Shown: positions 26,115 through 35,824, numbered from the stretch's first letter. The stretch is DNA of 64,000 nucleotides from Campylobacter showae (GCF_004803815.1 NZ_CP012544.1:248001-312000), one strand, 5' to 3'. The notes: generated by a model not told the origin, from the sequence alone. Numbers and translations: made by a program.

Positions 26115-27809
26115 ATGGATTTCAAAACCGCAATTCAACAAATCGGACAGGTCTATCACAACCTCTCGTTAAGACAGCGCCTAGTCGCCGCGGGCTCGGT
26201 CGTGCTCGTGGTCGGTTTTTTAGTGTTTTTGAGCATTCACAAAAGCTCAAACGAAAACTACGACGGCTATAGCGTACTTTTTGAAAACACTTCCGCCGCA
26301 GACTCTGCGCTAATAATCCAGCAGCTTGAAAAAGATAAGGTAAAGTATAAAATTTTAAACGAGGGCACGATTTTGGTGCCAAACTCGGACGTTTACCGTG
26401 AGAGGATCTCGATCGCGTCGCTTGGGATTTTAAAGGACGGTAAGGTTGGATTTGAGATTTTCGATAAACAAGAATTTGGCGCGACTGATGCCGAGCAAAA
26501 GGTCAAATTTCAGCGTGCGCTCGAGGGAGAGTTAGCTCGCACGATCGAAAGTCTAGCACCGATAAACAAAGCCATCGTGCGTATCGCGATACCCAAAGAA
26601 ACGATTTTTACCGAGCGAGCCACGCCGCCAAGTGCGTCTATCGTGTTAAATTTAAAAGACGGGCAGAGCTTAAATTTAAAACAAATTACCGGCATTAAAA
26701 ATTTAGTCGCCGCAGCGGTGGCAAATTTAAAACCAGAGCAAGTCAAAATCGTAAGCCAGGACGGAGTACCGCTAGGCGAGGAGGACGGCGAATACGATAG
26801 CGATCAGATCACGCAACAAATCCGCTACAAACGCGACGCCGAGCACAATCTCGAAGAAAAAATTATAAACGTCCTATCGCCTATCGTGGGCGGCTCGGAT
26901 AAGGTCGTAGCCAAAGTAACGATAGACTTTGACTTTGCTAGAAAAGATAGCCAAAGCGAGACCTTTGATCCAAACTCTGTGGCTAGAAGCGAGCAAAACG
27001 TCGAAGAAAAACGCCAAGGCAGCAAAGAAGCCGAAGTACAAGGCGTGCCTGGGGCTGTGAGCAATATCGGTCCGGTCGAAGGCCTGCAAGACGGTAAAAT
27101 GAAAGAGCTGTACTCAAAAAGCTCATCTACGACAAACTATGAAATTTCAAAAAAAGTCGAGCGCGTCAAGGATCAGTTTGCCAAGATAAACCGCCTAAGC
27201 GCCGCTGTCGTCGTGGATGGAAAATACGAAAATAAAAAAGACGAAAAAGGAAATCCTACTAGCGAAATAGCCTACGTACCGCTTGATAAAGAGCAGCTAG
27301 CGCGCATCGACGCTCTTATCCGCCAGTCTATCGGCTTTGATCAAAACAGAGGCGACGAGGTCACTGTTAGTAACTTTGAGTTCCAGCGTCAAGACGGACA
27401 GACGCCGGCTAGCAAAGTTCAGTCCTTTTTCGAGCTTTACGTAGTACCGTTTTTACCTATCTTAAAGTATCTTTTTGTAGCGATCTTACTATATGTATTC
27501 TACAAGAAAGTCATTACGCCGTTTATGACCAAAATGCTTGAGGACGTAAAAGAAGAAGAGATCGATCTATCCGAAAATGAGGTTCAGCTCGAGGATAGCG
27601 AAGATACGCTGGAGAAATTTCAAGCAGCTAGGAAAAAGGTCGAGGAGCAGCTGGGTATCGGAGATAACTTTAACGAGGACGACCTGCGCTACGATGTATT
27701 ACTAGAAAAGATGAAACTAGTCGTTCAAGATCGCAGCGAAGAGATAGCCGTATTGCTTCAAGATATGATAAAAAACGATTCTGACTTTAGCAACCGTAAG
27801 GACTTTTAA
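26115..27809 (+). CDS. fliF: Flagellar MS-ring protein FliF
   Basis: A 564-residue inner-membrane protein with two membrane segments (about 25-45 and 447-467) around a large periplasmic ring-building region. The first ring motif region contains YSVLFENTSAADSALIIQQL, and the second begins KAIVRIAIPKETIFTERATP. The C-terminal cytoplasmic tail (LEKMKLVVQDRSEEIAVLLQ) binds FliG. It is the foundation of the flagellar basal body and export apparatus. It overlaps fliG by one base. Confidence 0.97.
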   Translation: MDFKTAIQQIGQVYHNLSLRQRLVAAGSVVLVVGFLVFLSIHKSSNENYDGYSVLFENTSAADSALIIQQLEKDKVKYKILNEGTILVPNSDVYRERISIASLGILKDGKVGFEIFDKQEFGATDAEQKVKFQRALEGELARTIESLAPINKAIVRIAIPKETIFTERATPPSASIVLNLKDGQSLNLKQITGIKNLVAAAVANLKPEQVKIVSQDGVPLGEEDGEYDSDQITQQIRYKRDAEHNLEEKIINVLSPIVGGSDKVVAKVTIDFDFARKDSQSETFDPNSVARSEQNVEEKRQGSKEAEVQGVPGAVSNIGPVEGLQDGKMKELYSKSSSTTNYEISKKVERVKDQFAKINRLSAAVVVDGKYENKKDEKGNPTSEIAYVPLDKEQLARIDALIRQSIGFDQNRGDEVTVSNFEFQRQDGQTPASKVQSFFELYVVPFLPILKYLFVAILLYVFYKKVITPFMTKMLEDVKEEEIDLSENEVQLEDSEDTLEKFQAARKKVEEQLGIGDNFNEDDLRYDVLLEKMKLVVQDRSEEIAVLLQDMIKNDSDFSNRKDF

Positions 27810-28840
27810 TGGCAATAAAGTTAAACGAACAACAAAAGATGATTTACGACGACCTTTCGATGCCCGAAAAGGTCGCTATTTTGCTTATTCAGCTAGGCGA
27901 AGATGTCACGACTCTGCTTTTTTCGCATATGGAGGTTGACGTCATAACCGAAATTTCGCGCTATATAGCTACCGCAAAAAGCACGGATAAAAGCGTAGCT
28001 GCTGCGGTTTTAGAGGAATTTTACGCTCTCATGCAGTCAAATCAGTATATGAGAAGCGGCGGCTTAGAGTACGCGAAAGAAATTTTATACCGCACCTTTG
28101 GTCCTGAAGCCGCGCAAAAGATACTCGACAAGCTCGCAAAAAGCATGGAAAACACAAAGAGCTTCGGTTATCTTACCAAGGTCAAGCCTCAGCAGCTTGC
28201 AGACTTTATCGTTAACGAGCATCCGCAGACTATCGCGCTTATTTTGGCGCATATGGATTCAACCAGCGCAGCCGAGACGCTTTCGTTTTTTAATAACGAG
28301 CTTAGAAGCGAGGTCGTCGTGAGAATGGCAAATTTGGGCGACATCAGTCCATCTATAATCAAACGCGTTTCAACGGTACTAGAGGGCAAACTAGAGAGCC
28401 TCACGTCTTACAAAGTCGAAGTCGGCGGACCAAGGGCCGTGGCGGAGGTGTTAAACCGCCTCGGTCAAAAAGCGTCAAAAGCTACGATCGAATATATCGA
28501 GGACGTCGACGACAAGCTCGCTACGACGATCAAAGAGCTTATGTTTACCTTTGAGGATATTAACACCCTCAATCAAGCAGCTATCCGCGAAATACTTAAA
28601 AACGTCGATAAAAAAGACCTTATGATTGCCCTAAAAGGCAGTGGCGACGCATTGAGAGATAAATTTCTCTCCAGTATGTCTCAACGCGCCAGCGATTCGT
28701 TTAAAGAAGAAATGCAGTTTTTGGGAGCGGTGCGTGTAAAAGACGTCGAAGAGGCGCAGCGCCGCATAGTAGAGCAGGTTCAGGCCCTAGCCGAAAGCGG
28801 GGCATTCCAAATAGGCGAAAGCGATGAGATGATAGAATGA
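27809..28840 (+). CDS. fliG: Flagellar motor switch protein FliG
   Basis: A 343-residue rotor protein. The N-terminal FliF-binding part contains MPEKVAILLIQLGEDVT. The middle domain has the EHPQTIALILAHM motif. The C-terminal torque domain has FTFEDINTLNQAAIREIL and the charged ridge around KNVDKKDLMIALKGSG. It starts on the last base of the fliF stop and overlaps fliH by four bases. Confidence 0.97.
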   Translation: MAIKLNEQQKMIYDDLSMPEKVAILLIQLGEDVTTLLFSHMEVDVITEISRYIATAKSTDKSVAAAVLEEFYALMQSNQYMRSGGLEYAKEILYRTFGPEAAQKILDKLAKSMENTKSFGYLTKVKPQQLADFIVNEHPQTIALILAHMDSTSAAETLSFFNNELRSEVVVRMANLGDISPSIIKRVSTVLEGKLESLTSYKVEVGGPRAVAEVLNRLGQKASKATIEYIEDVDDKLATTIKELMFTFEDINTLNQAAIREILKNVDKKDLMIALKGSGDALRDKFLSSMSQRASDSFKEEMQFLGAVRVKDVEEAQRRIVEQVQALAESGAFQIGESDEMIE

Positions 28841-29649
28841 AAAGTAGCGTAATAACAAATGAGCGCTCAAAAGAGCACTTCGTAGAAAACTATCGGTTTA
28901 AAATTTTAGGTCAGGAAAAAAGAAGCGAGGATACACGCTCGGCCCACGAAAGCGAATCCGGCCGTGCGACCGAGCATAAGGAGCGAGCCTTAAACGGCGA
29001 GCAAGAGAGCTCAAATTTAAACGACGCAAAAGAGCAAGGCGGGCATTTTAAGCCTGAGTCAAGCTTTATCGAGGAGCTTTTGAAGCGCACCGACGAGATG
29101 AGCGGCAGTATGATAAAGCTGCAAATGCAAATCGAAAACCAAGAAAACGAATTTGCTAAACGCCTAGAGAGCGAGATCCAGCGCGCTAAAGAAGACGGCA
29201 TAAAGCAGGGCAGAGATGAGGCGGCGGCTAAATTTGACGAGGAGTTAAGAGCGCTTGAGAGTAGATATCTAGGATCTATAAATAAGCTAGAGGAGCAGGC
29301 GGCTAAATTTGAAAGCCTCATCGCATCTAGCGAAGCGCAGCTGCCCGCTACCGCAGTTGATATAGCCAAAGAGGTCGTGAAAAAAGAAATTTCGCTAAAT
29401 TCGGCAAACATCGCCGCAGCTATCTGTAAAGAGCTTTTTAGTGAGATAAAAGACGCCAAAGAGGTGCAGGTCAAAGTAAATCCGAAAGATTACGAGTTTA
29501 TCAAAGAAAATTTCTCCGGACAAAACGTCAAAATCTCCGCCGATGAAGCCATCAGCGCGGGCGGAGCGATCGTGCTTAGCGACGCTGGCAACCTCGAGGG
29601 CACGATCGAAGCCAGACTAGAAAAAATCAAAAAGATAATAGGACAATGA
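28837..29649 (+). CDS. fliH: Flagellar export regulator FliH
   Basis: A 270-residue protein that tethers and regulates the FliI ATPase. The N-terminal 100 residues are charged and low in complexity. A long coiled coil follows (about 75-150, GDEAAAKFDEEL-type). The C-terminal domain has AKEVVKKEISLNSANIAAAI and VKVNPKDYEFIKENF, typical of FliH. Position directly behind fliG confirms the assignment. It overlaps dxs by four bases. Confidence 0.92.
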   Translation: MKSSVITNERSKEHFVENYRFKILGQEKRSEDTRSAHESESGRATEHKERALNGEQESSNLNDAKEQGGHFKPESSFIEELLKRTDEMSGSMIKLQMQIENQENEFAKRLESEIQRAKEDGIKQGRDEAAAKFDEELRALESRYLGSINKLEEQAAKFESLIASSEAQLPATAVDIAKEVVKKEISLNSANIAAAICKELFSEIKDAKEVQVKVNPKDYEFIKENFSGQNVKISADEAISAGGAIVLSDAGNLEGTIEARLEKIKKIIGQ

Positions 29650-31496
29650 TAGACGTAAAATCTATGAATATGGAGGAGCTCGAAGCGCTTTGCGGGAAGC
29701 TCCGAGATAAAATTTTACAAACCGTCAGCGCAAACGGCGGGCATCTGAGCTCAAACATCGGCGCGGTCGAGCTTATTGTGGCGATGCATTATGTTTTCGA
29801 TGCCGCAAAAGATCCGTTTATATTTGACGTTAGCCACCAAAGCTACGCGCACAAGCTAATCACTGGACGCTGGGATAAATTTGACACGCTTAGAAAATTT
29901 GGCGGTATCAGCGGCTACACCAAGCCTTCCGAAAGTAAATACGACTACTTTATCGCCGGACACAGCTCCACCTCTATCTCGCTTGCAGTCGGCGCTTCAA
30001 AGGCGATCAAGCTAAAGGGCGAGGATCGCATCCCCGTGGCCTTTATCGGCGACGGCTCAATGAGTGCGGGTATCGCGTATGAGGCGCTAAACGAGCTAGG
30101 CGATATCAAAAATCCCTGTGTCATCGTCCTAAACGACAACGAAATGAGCATCAGCAAGCCCATCGGCGCCTTTAGCAACTACCTGTCGCAGATGATGGCT
30201 GGGCCGCTGTATCAGAAGTTTAAAAGCCGCGTCGAGCGATTTTTGAGCTATATGCCAGACGGCGCCGCGTATATGGCGCGCAGGATGGAGGAGGGCATTA
30301 GGATATTTACGCCCGGGATGTTTTTTGAGGAGCTCGGGCTTGAGTATATCGGCCCCGTAAACGGTCACGACGTGAGGGCGCTTATCGAGGCTTTTAGCGT
30401 CGCAAAAGGGATGAAAAAGCCCGTCGTCGTGCACGCCCAGACGCTAAAGGGCAAGGGCTACGAAAAGGCCGAGGGGCATCTAGCCAGCTGGCACGGCGTG
30501 AGCCCGTTTGATTTACAAAGCGGCGAAGCTATCAAAAAATCAGCCGCCAAATCGGCCACCGCGCTCTTTGCGGAAAATTTGACCCAGCTAGCTAGCGAGC
30601 ATAAAAATATCGTCGGAGTAACCGCCGCGATGCCTACGGGCACGGGCATAGACGCTTTGATGGAGAGGTTTCCCGATAGATTTTGGGACGTCGCGATCGC
30701 CGAGCAGCACGCTGTCGCCTCGATGGCAGCGATGGCGAAGGAAGGCTTTAAACCCTTTATCGCGATTTATTCGACCTTTTTGCAGCGGGCATTTGACCAG
30801 GTCGTGCACGACTGTGCGATCATGAACCTAAACGTCGTCTTTGCGATGGACCGCGCGGGCATAGTCGGCGAGGACGGCGAGACGCATCAGGGCGCATTTG
30901 ACGTTAGTTATCTAAATTTGATCCCGAATTTGACGATTTTTGCGCCTCGTTGCGCCGATAGCTTTAGGCTCGCGATGCGCTACGCCTACGCTCACGAGGG
31001 GCCTTGCGCTTTTCGTTATCCGCGCGGAGCTTTTGCGCTGGCACAGGGCGAATTTGAGGCGCGAGAGCTAAGGCTCGGCAAAGGCGAAATCTTGGTCGAG
31101 GGCGGCGGCAAAGCAGCCTTTATCGCTTACGGTAACGCCGTGGGCAAGGCAAACGCCGCGCGCAAAATTTTACTAGAAAAAACTGACGGTAAATTTGATC
31201 CGAGCCTCGTTGATTTGGTGTTTGTTAAGCCGCTTGATTGCGAACTTTTGCAAGAGCTCGCGGGCAGGCATAAAATTTGGTACGTCTTTTCAGATACCGC
31301 AAAAAAGGGCGGCGTAGGCGAGATTTTAGCCGCATTTTTGCAAGAGCAGCGCATTTTTGACGTGCACATTGTTAGCTTTGAGTTTGACGACGCGTTTATC
31401 TCGCACGGCGCTACGGCCGATGTCGAAAGGGCTCTTGGTATCGATGCGGCGAGCGTTTGCGAGAAAATTTTAGCCGAAACGGCGGATCAAATTTAA
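29646..31496 (+). CDS. dxs: 1-deoxy-D-xylulose-5-phosphate synthase
   Basis: A 616-residue thiamine-diphosphate enzyme that opens the MEP isoprenoid pathway by joining pyruvate and glyceraldehyde 3-phosphate. The N-terminal part has NGGHLSSNIGAVELIVAMH and the ThDP/metal motif GDGSMSAGIAYEALNE ending LNDNEMS. The transketolase-like middle part shows DVAIAEQHAVASMAAMA and FAMDRAGIVGEDGETHQG. The length is normal. Its linkage to fliH is conserved in Campylobacter. Confidence 0.97.
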   Translation: MIDVKSMNMEELEALCGKLRDKILQTVSANGGHLSSNIGAVELIVAMHYVFDAAKDPFIFDVSHQSYAHKLITGRWDKFDTLRKFGGISGYTKPSESKYDYFIAGHSSTSISLAVGASKAIKLKGEDRIPVAFIGDGSMSAGIAYEALNELGDIKNPCVIVLNDNEMSISKPIGAFSNYLSQMMAGPLYQKFKSRVERFLSYMPDGAAYMARRMEEGIRIFTPGMFFEELGLEYIGPVNGHDVRALIEAFSVAKGMKKPVVVHAQTLKGKGYEKAEGHLASWHGVSPFDLQSGEAIKKSAAKSATALFAENLTQLASEHKNIVGVTAAMPTGTGIDALMERFPDRFWDVAIAEQHAVASMAAMAKEGFKPFIAIYSTFLQRAFDQVVHDCAIMNLNVVFAMDRAGIVGEDGETHQGAFDVSYLNLIPNLTIFAPRCADSFRLAMRYAYAHEGPCAFRYPRGAFALAQGEFEARELRLGKGEILVEGGGKAAFIAYGNAVGKANAARKILLEKTDGKFDPSLVDLVFVKPLDCELLQELAGRHKIWYVFSDTAKKGGVGEILAAFLQEQRIFDVHIVSFEFDDAFISHGATADVERALGIDAASVCEKILAETADQI

Positions 31497-32344
31497 GCTG
31501 AAGCTTTTTTGCGTTTCGGTTTTATGCGTTTTGGCGAGCGCATTTAGGCGGAGAAGGCGAAAAATTTGAGCGAAACAAACCTTTTTATACTCGGTCCCGC
31601 CGCTATTACTTTGATTTACCACTCCTAAACGGCACAGGCAAATTTGTGCGCATCAAGCCGGTTTTATTTATTTTTATCTTCGTTTATCTTTTTTACGGAC
31701 TGGCTTGCGAGCGAATTTTTGGGTTAAATTTGAGTCGCGATAGGCTTTTGTGCTAAGGTTTGTTTTGCTCGCTGTGCCCTAGGATAAAATCGCTAAAAAA
31801 CATTACAGACTTTCGTTTTTTGCCGTTTATAATGCTTAAATTTGGCGCCGGTGCTTGATTGGACGCGGATTATATCAAAAAGGTAAAATTTAAGTAGATT
31901 TTTGCTCGTAAATTTAGCCGTGCAGCAAGGCACAGAAGCTTGTTTAAATTTAAAATCGCAATTAGCGAAAACTATTTTTACGCCTTTGCTTGAAAAACGT
32001 AGCCGTATCTAAAACGTTGTGATATCGCCGCAACCGACAAAAAATAAATTTTACGGTAGCGATGATAAGCGGCGTTCGGTTGCAACGATCGATAACAAAA
32101 TTTACGCCACATTAAAAGTCGGCTTTTTATTTAAATTCGGCGAGCAAAGCGCCAAATTTAAATCGCATTCAAATTTAAGCCCCAAGGTCTAAAATTTACC
32201 TTGAGTATAGTGCTTAAACTCGCAAAAAGCATAAACTTGACTACAAGTGACACAAATTTTAGTAAATAATAATTTATATTACCAACTATAAAGAAGTTTT
32301 AAATAAAATTTTTGTATATTTAGCAAAAAATATCAGGAAAAACT
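31497..32344. other. Gene-free stretch of 848 bases between dxs and perR
   Basis: No convincing gene was seen on either strand. AAATTT words are frequent. A pair of inverted arms GCAACCGA (32030-32037) and TCGGTTGC (32076-32083), extendable with mismatches, could fold. The right end becomes strongly AT-rich and should hold the perR promoter. A palindrome TAAAT-AATA-ATTTA (32263-32276) lies 69 bases before the perR start and is a candidate Fur/PerR-type operator. TTGACT at 32237-32242 might be a -35 element. Confidence 0.5.
32263..32276. promoter_or_regulatory. Candidate autoregulatory operator (PerR/Fur-type palindrome)
   Basis: TAAATAATAATTTA is a palindrome of five-base arms around AATA, lying 69 bases upstream of perR. 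Fur-family repressors bind AT-rich inverted repeats and often control their own gene. No consensus for this species is known to me, so this is inference from position and symmetry. Confidence 0.3.
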
Positions 32345-32755
32345 ATGAACTATATGGAACTTCTCAAAAATCACGGGCTCAAAGCCACCCCGCAGCGCCT
32401 CAGCGTGCTCAAGATCCTCGACCGTCACACGCACCCGACGATCGATGAGCTTTACGAAGAGATCTGCGCCGAAAACCCGTCCGTATCGCTTGCGACGGTG
32501 TATAAAAACCTAAATATGCTCAAAGACGAGGGGCTCGTCGTCGAGGTCAATATGCCAAACCAAAAGGCGCGCTACGACATCTTTAGCTACCCGCACATCC
32601 ACGTCGTATGCGAGAGCTGCGGACACGTCGAGGACTATAATTTCTGCGAGGCGCTGAGCGAATACAAGGAAAATCTGGAGAGAAAGCTCGGAAATTTCAT
32701 CGAAAAGATGAATGTACTAGTGACTGTAAAGGACTGCAAAAACTGCCGCCATTAG
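32345..32755 (+). CDS. perR: Peroxide-responsive Fur-family regulator PerR
   Basis: A 136-residue repressor. The N-terminal winged helix has LKATPQRLSVLKILDRHTHP and VSLATVYKNLNML. The C-terminal domain has metal ligands around YPHIHVVCESCGHVED and a second CXXC pair in KDCKNCRH, giving the structural zinc site. It is followed by a terminator. The position behind dxs matches the C. jejuni perR. It is expected to repress ahpC (51805) and other peroxide-defence genes, with Fe/Mn-dependent binding and oxidation by peroxide. Fur proper is less likely because of the size and the locus. Confidence 0.9.
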   Translation: MNYMELLKNHGLKATPQRLSVLKILDRHTHPTIDELYEEICAENPSVSLATVYKNLNMLKDEGLVVEVNMPNQKARYDIFSYPHIHVVCESCGHVEDYNFCEALSEYKENLERKLGNFIEKMNVLVTVKDCKNCRH

Positions 32756-32761
32756 GCTTTT

Positions 32762-32790
32762 GGCTCGCTTTTTTTGGCGAGCTAAATTTT
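32762..32790 (+). terminator. Hairpin terminator after perR
   Basis: GCTCGC (32763-32768), a T-rich loop of eight bases, then GCGAGC (32777-32782) followed by TAAATTTT. It sits just after the perR stop. Confidence 0.6.
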
Positions 32791-32965
32791 CTCTCGTTTA
32801 TAGCTTTATAATGAATTAAATTCGGGATTATGCCGATAAAATTTGCCGCTGTTTTTGATCCTGCAAGCGAGCTTTTGCCAAGAATAAGTTACGCTTGCGA
32901 GTGCTTGGCGGCGCTAAAAGCGGCGACATTTTGCGTTTTAACCTGCCTTAAATTTATACTAAACC

Positions 32966-33649
32966 TCACTCCGCGACGCGATTTACCCAGATCAAAAACT
33001 CATCGCTCGGGTTCTCGTCGTCCAAATGCGCGGGAGTGACGAGCTCAAGCGCGGTCTGCGGGATCGTCGTTTTAAACGTCTCCGTTACCCACTGCTGAAA
33101 TTTCAGGTTTGGATGCACGATAAAGTCGTCATTCTCGCTGTTTGGTGGCGCGCTAAAATCCTCATCCCAGCAGATCTCGTCGTATCCTATCGCAAGTAAC
33201 CGCAAAAAATCAAGTCCGCTGCGAGCCAAAACGCAGGTCATCGTCGAGCCTGAGCCGGAGCCCATATGCACGATCTTTGTTTCCCCTGCATCGTCCAGCC
33301 ACAGCGCGCACATCGAGCCCTCCGAGCCGCTGCCTGCGAACACGCAAAGCCGCTGTTTGATCTCCGCTGCAAGCTCGCGATCCTCGCCGTAAAACCAATA
33401 CCTTAACTCCTCGTCGCGATTTTTCGGCTCATCCGTGAAAAATACGATATCCGTGCCGCCCTCGCGCTCATCGTCGCTCCAGCTCTGCTGCAGCCGATCC
33501 TGCGGGTAGAGATAGCCGCGTCTGCGCCCGCCAACGTCGTCATAAAAGCCGTTTGCCTCGATCCACGTATAAAGCGCCTCAAGTTCGCTCGGCACGCGCA
33601 TGCCCTGCGGTAGCGCCTCACGAAGCTGCGCTAACAATAAATTTTCCAC
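32966..33649 (-). CDS. SUKH (SMI1/KNR4)-like protein
   Basis: A 227-residue soluble acidic protein with no signal peptide. RVPSELEALYTWIEANGFYD near the start and RRGYLYPQDRLQQ resemble the beginning of SMI1/KNR4 domains. A Gly/Ser-rich stretch IVHMGSGSGSTMTCV lies in the middle, and the C-terminal DENPSDEFLIWVNRVAE is unusually acidic. It opens an accessory block between perR and xseA. It could be an orphan immunity-type protein, but no toxin gene is adjacent. Family call is by eye. Confidence 0.55.
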   Translation of the reverse strand: MENLLLAQLREALPQGMRVPSELEALYTWIEANGFYDDVGGRRRGYLYPQDRLQQSWSDDEREGGTDIVFFTDEPKNRDEELRYWFYGEDRELAAEIKQRLCVFAGSGSEGSMCALWLDDAGETKIVHMGSGSGSTMTCVLARSGLDFLRLLAIGYDEICWDEDFSAPPNSENDDFIVHPNLKFQQWVTETFKTTIPQTALELVTPAHLDDENPSDEFLIWVNRVAE

Positions 33650-33972
33650 GATCGCTCCTTTTGCTAAATTTGCCGCTCGAATTTTACTGCGTTTTGGCTA
33701 AATTTACGGATATTTTGTCTGATATTTGCGGCGTTTTACGCGCCCAGTCGCCGCAAGCGCAAATTGGGCTTTTAAAATTTAGCCGACTTGATTGCGATAC
33801 GCGCGCCGCAGCGATATGAGCGCATATTTGAAAAAGGGTATGAGAATTTTAAGTAGAAAAATACGTAAAATTTTACGACCTATATTTTACTATTTTGCAA
33901 TTTCTTTGCTTTTTTGCAGAAATTTACAGTTTTAAATTTAGCTCGCCGCAAAGAGTAAAATTTTAGCGATAC
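33650..33972. other. Spacer of 323 bases with an inverted repeat
   Basis: No gene was found. A perfect 8-base inverted repeat TTGCGGCG (33726-33733) and CGCCGCAA (33749-33756) with a 15-base loop could form a hairpin. It has no T-run directly behind it, so it is not a clear terminator. Confidence 0.45.
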
Positions 33973-34881
33973 CTATAAATTTAAAATTTCCCGCGCCTTT
34001 TGCTTGCATGCCTCAAATTTTTGCTCAAATTCCGCGCGTCTTTGCAGCTCGTTTTTCGCCCCCATTTTGGTGTATCCCGAGCCTCGCCCTAGAAAATATA
34101 CGTAACCGGTATCTTTAAACTCCACCGCAAGCGGCATTTGCGCGCCCTCTACCCCCTCGCAAATAAGCTGCGCAAGCGCATACTCCTCTAGCGCAAAGGC
34201 GTGCGGATACAGACTTATCTTTTTTAGATTTTCAAGAGCGGCGAACGGCAAAAGCGCCGGATATGGGGCTTTGCACTTCACCCAGGTTAGTTTTAGCACT
34301 TCAAGGCCCGTTAGGCCTTTGAGAAACTCGAAATCTGCAATCGGCTGATCCCAATCTAGCGTGCCGTTGATACACAGATATCGCAGCGAGGCTATGCCGC
34401 TAAGTCCAGAAAAATCGCTCACTCTGCGTAAATTTTCAAAATGCGCCGATCTTAAGCTTTTCAGCTCGCGCAGAGGCGAAAGGTCGCAAAATCCCGAGAC
34501 GTATTCCAAAACGAGCTCCTGCAAAAGCGGCAGTTCGGCGAGAAAGTTGGTATTTTTCACTTGAACTCTCATAATGCGCAGACGTTTAAGCTGCCTAAGC
34601 CTAGATATCGCAGCGATCTGCTCCTTGCTCGGAAGATGTAGGGTAAGCTCCTGCAGATCCCCACACTCAAAAATCTGCTCCCAAAAAGGAGTATCCGCCA
34701 CTATTGTAGCGATCTGCAAGCTCTGCTTATCCGCCACGGGACCGTTTAGCGCGAATGCGAAACGCTCGCGGTTGGGCACCATCGCCCAGTAATCGTCCTT
34801 TCGATCTAGCAGATCCGCAAAGTGATGTATCATTCGTAGTCTCTGTTTTTGAAATTTTAAAACGAGAATTTTATAGCGCAA
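33973..34881 (-). CDS. Leucine-rich-repeat-like protein of unknown role
   Basis: A protein of up to 302 residues. Residues about 75-215 show about six leucine-rich units, for example LQELTLHLPS, LKRLRIMRV, LQELVLEYVS, LKSLRSAHFEN, IASLRYLCING and LEVLKLTWV. The spacing of about 20-28 residues is that of LRR solenoids. The C-terminal 70 residues are non-repetitive and end in a basic helix (QKFEACKQKAREILNL). No signal peptide is visible, so it is probably cytoplasmic and a protein-binding scaffold. The start may be ATG at complement 34881 or, more likely, at residue 17 (MIHHFADLLDR, complement 34831-34833), which has an AGAG ribosome site. Function unknown. Confidence 0.6.
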   Translation of the reverse strand: MRYKILVLKFQKQRLRMIHHFADLLDRKDDYWAMVPNRERFAFALNGPVADKQSLQIATIVADTPFWEQIFECGDLQELTLHLPSKEQIAAISRLRQLKRLRIMRVQVKNTNFLAELPLLQELVLEYVSGFCDLSPLRELKSLRSAHFENLRRVSDFSGLSGIASLRYLCINGTLDWDQPIADFEFLKGLTGLEVLKLTWVKCKAPYPALLPFAALENLKKISLYPHAFALEEYALAQLICEGVEGAQMPLAVEFKDTGYVYFLGRGSGYTKMGAKNELQRRAEFEQKFEACKQKAREILNL

Positions 34882-35137
34882 ACGGCGCGCTAAATTTAAG
34901 CCCGTTTTCGAGCTTGCAAACCCTGTCGCCGTAAAATTTAGACTCGCCGCGGCTCATCCCGCAAATATCTCCGCTACAATAGCTAGCCGCAGTAGTTTGC
35001 CTTTAAATTTAAGCCTGCCAAAATTTAAACTCGCCGGGCTCTAGTCAATTTTAAAGCCGCTCAAGCTTTTGTTAAATCAAACTCACGCGCTTCGAATTTG
35101 CAAATTTAGCCGCCGTTTGACCTAACGGGCGTTTCGT

Positions 35138-35824
35138 CTAAATTCCAAGCTCGACTCTTACGAGCGCTTCGTTTTGCGGCGTCAAAAAGCCCGCGATATC
35201 CTGCCACATGGAGTGAAAGCCGTATCCGCCGTCTATCATCTCGCTGCGCGCGGCATCCAAGCTCCAGCCCTGATAGATCACGCGGTACATCGCCACCACA
35301 AGGCCCGTGCGATCGGCTCCGTGATAGCAGTGCACGAGCACGGCGCCCTCCTTTTGGCGCTCGCGAATGGTGCGCAAGACGTCCGCTATTTGCGCGGGTT
35401 TTATCTCCCAGCTTTGAAGCGGCTTGCTTGCGAGCCAAAATTGATCGCCAAACGCCCTTCTGTCGCCGCCTCTGCTAAAATGGCGCAGATTTACGATGCT
35501 TTTGATGCCAAGCTCGTGCAGCTTCGCGGCGTCGCTCCCGTCAAGCTGAGCGCTGCGAAACAGCAGCTCGTCCACGCGGTAGAAATTTTTAGCTTCGTCG
35601 ATGAGGGTTGCTTTTTGCGATGAGTTTGAGTTTGTGCCGTGCGCTGCGGTATCTGTGCTTTTAAAATGCGCGTTTTGAAATTTGGCGTCTTTTACGTCCG
35701 CGAGATTTAGCTCCGCGCCGCTCGTTTTTCTAAAATTTACGGAATTCGTATCTGTCGCGAGCTCCGCATTTATGCCGGTCGCAAAGAAAAATGCGGCCGC
35801 TAGCGCAAGGGTTTTAAATTTCAA
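35138..35824 (-). CDS. Exported dual-specificity/tyrosine phosphatase-like protein
   Basis: A 228-residue protein with signal peptide MKFKTLALAAAFFFATGINA. Residues about 75-215 are a cysteine phosphatase domain. FYRVDELLFRSAQLDG and LGIKSIVNLRHFSRGG precede the catalytic P-loop VLVHCYHGADRTGLVVAMYR, whose HCX5RT signature includes nucleophilic Cys and the Arg. The later DGGYGFHSMWQDI region is typical of bacterial proteins of this type. The enzyme would dephosphorylate protein or lipid/phosphosugar substrates in the periplasm. The linker (residues 21-70) is low-complexity. It is in an accessory block and has no clear operon partner. Confidence 0.8.
   Translation of the reverse strand: MKFKTLALAAAFFFATGINAELATDTNSVNFRKTSGAELNLADVKDAKFQNAHFKSTDTAAHGTNSNSSQKATLIDEAKNFYRVDELLFRSAQLDGSDAAKLHELGIKSIVNLRHFSRGGDRRAFGDQFWLASKPLQSWEIKPAQIADVLRTIRERQKEGAVLVHCYHGADRTGLVVAMYRVIYQGWSLDAARSEMIDGGYGFHSMWQDIAGFLTPQNEALVRVELGI

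Noticed and set aside
28911-29474. Long open frame (187 codons) on the strand opposite fliH
   Set aside because: It mirrors the codon pattern of fliH, has a Ser-rich translation with no family likeness, and fliH itself is well supported.
32830-33039. 69-codon frame after perR
   Set aside because: It runs into the 3' end of the SUKH-like gene on the other strand and has no ribosome site or family likeness.
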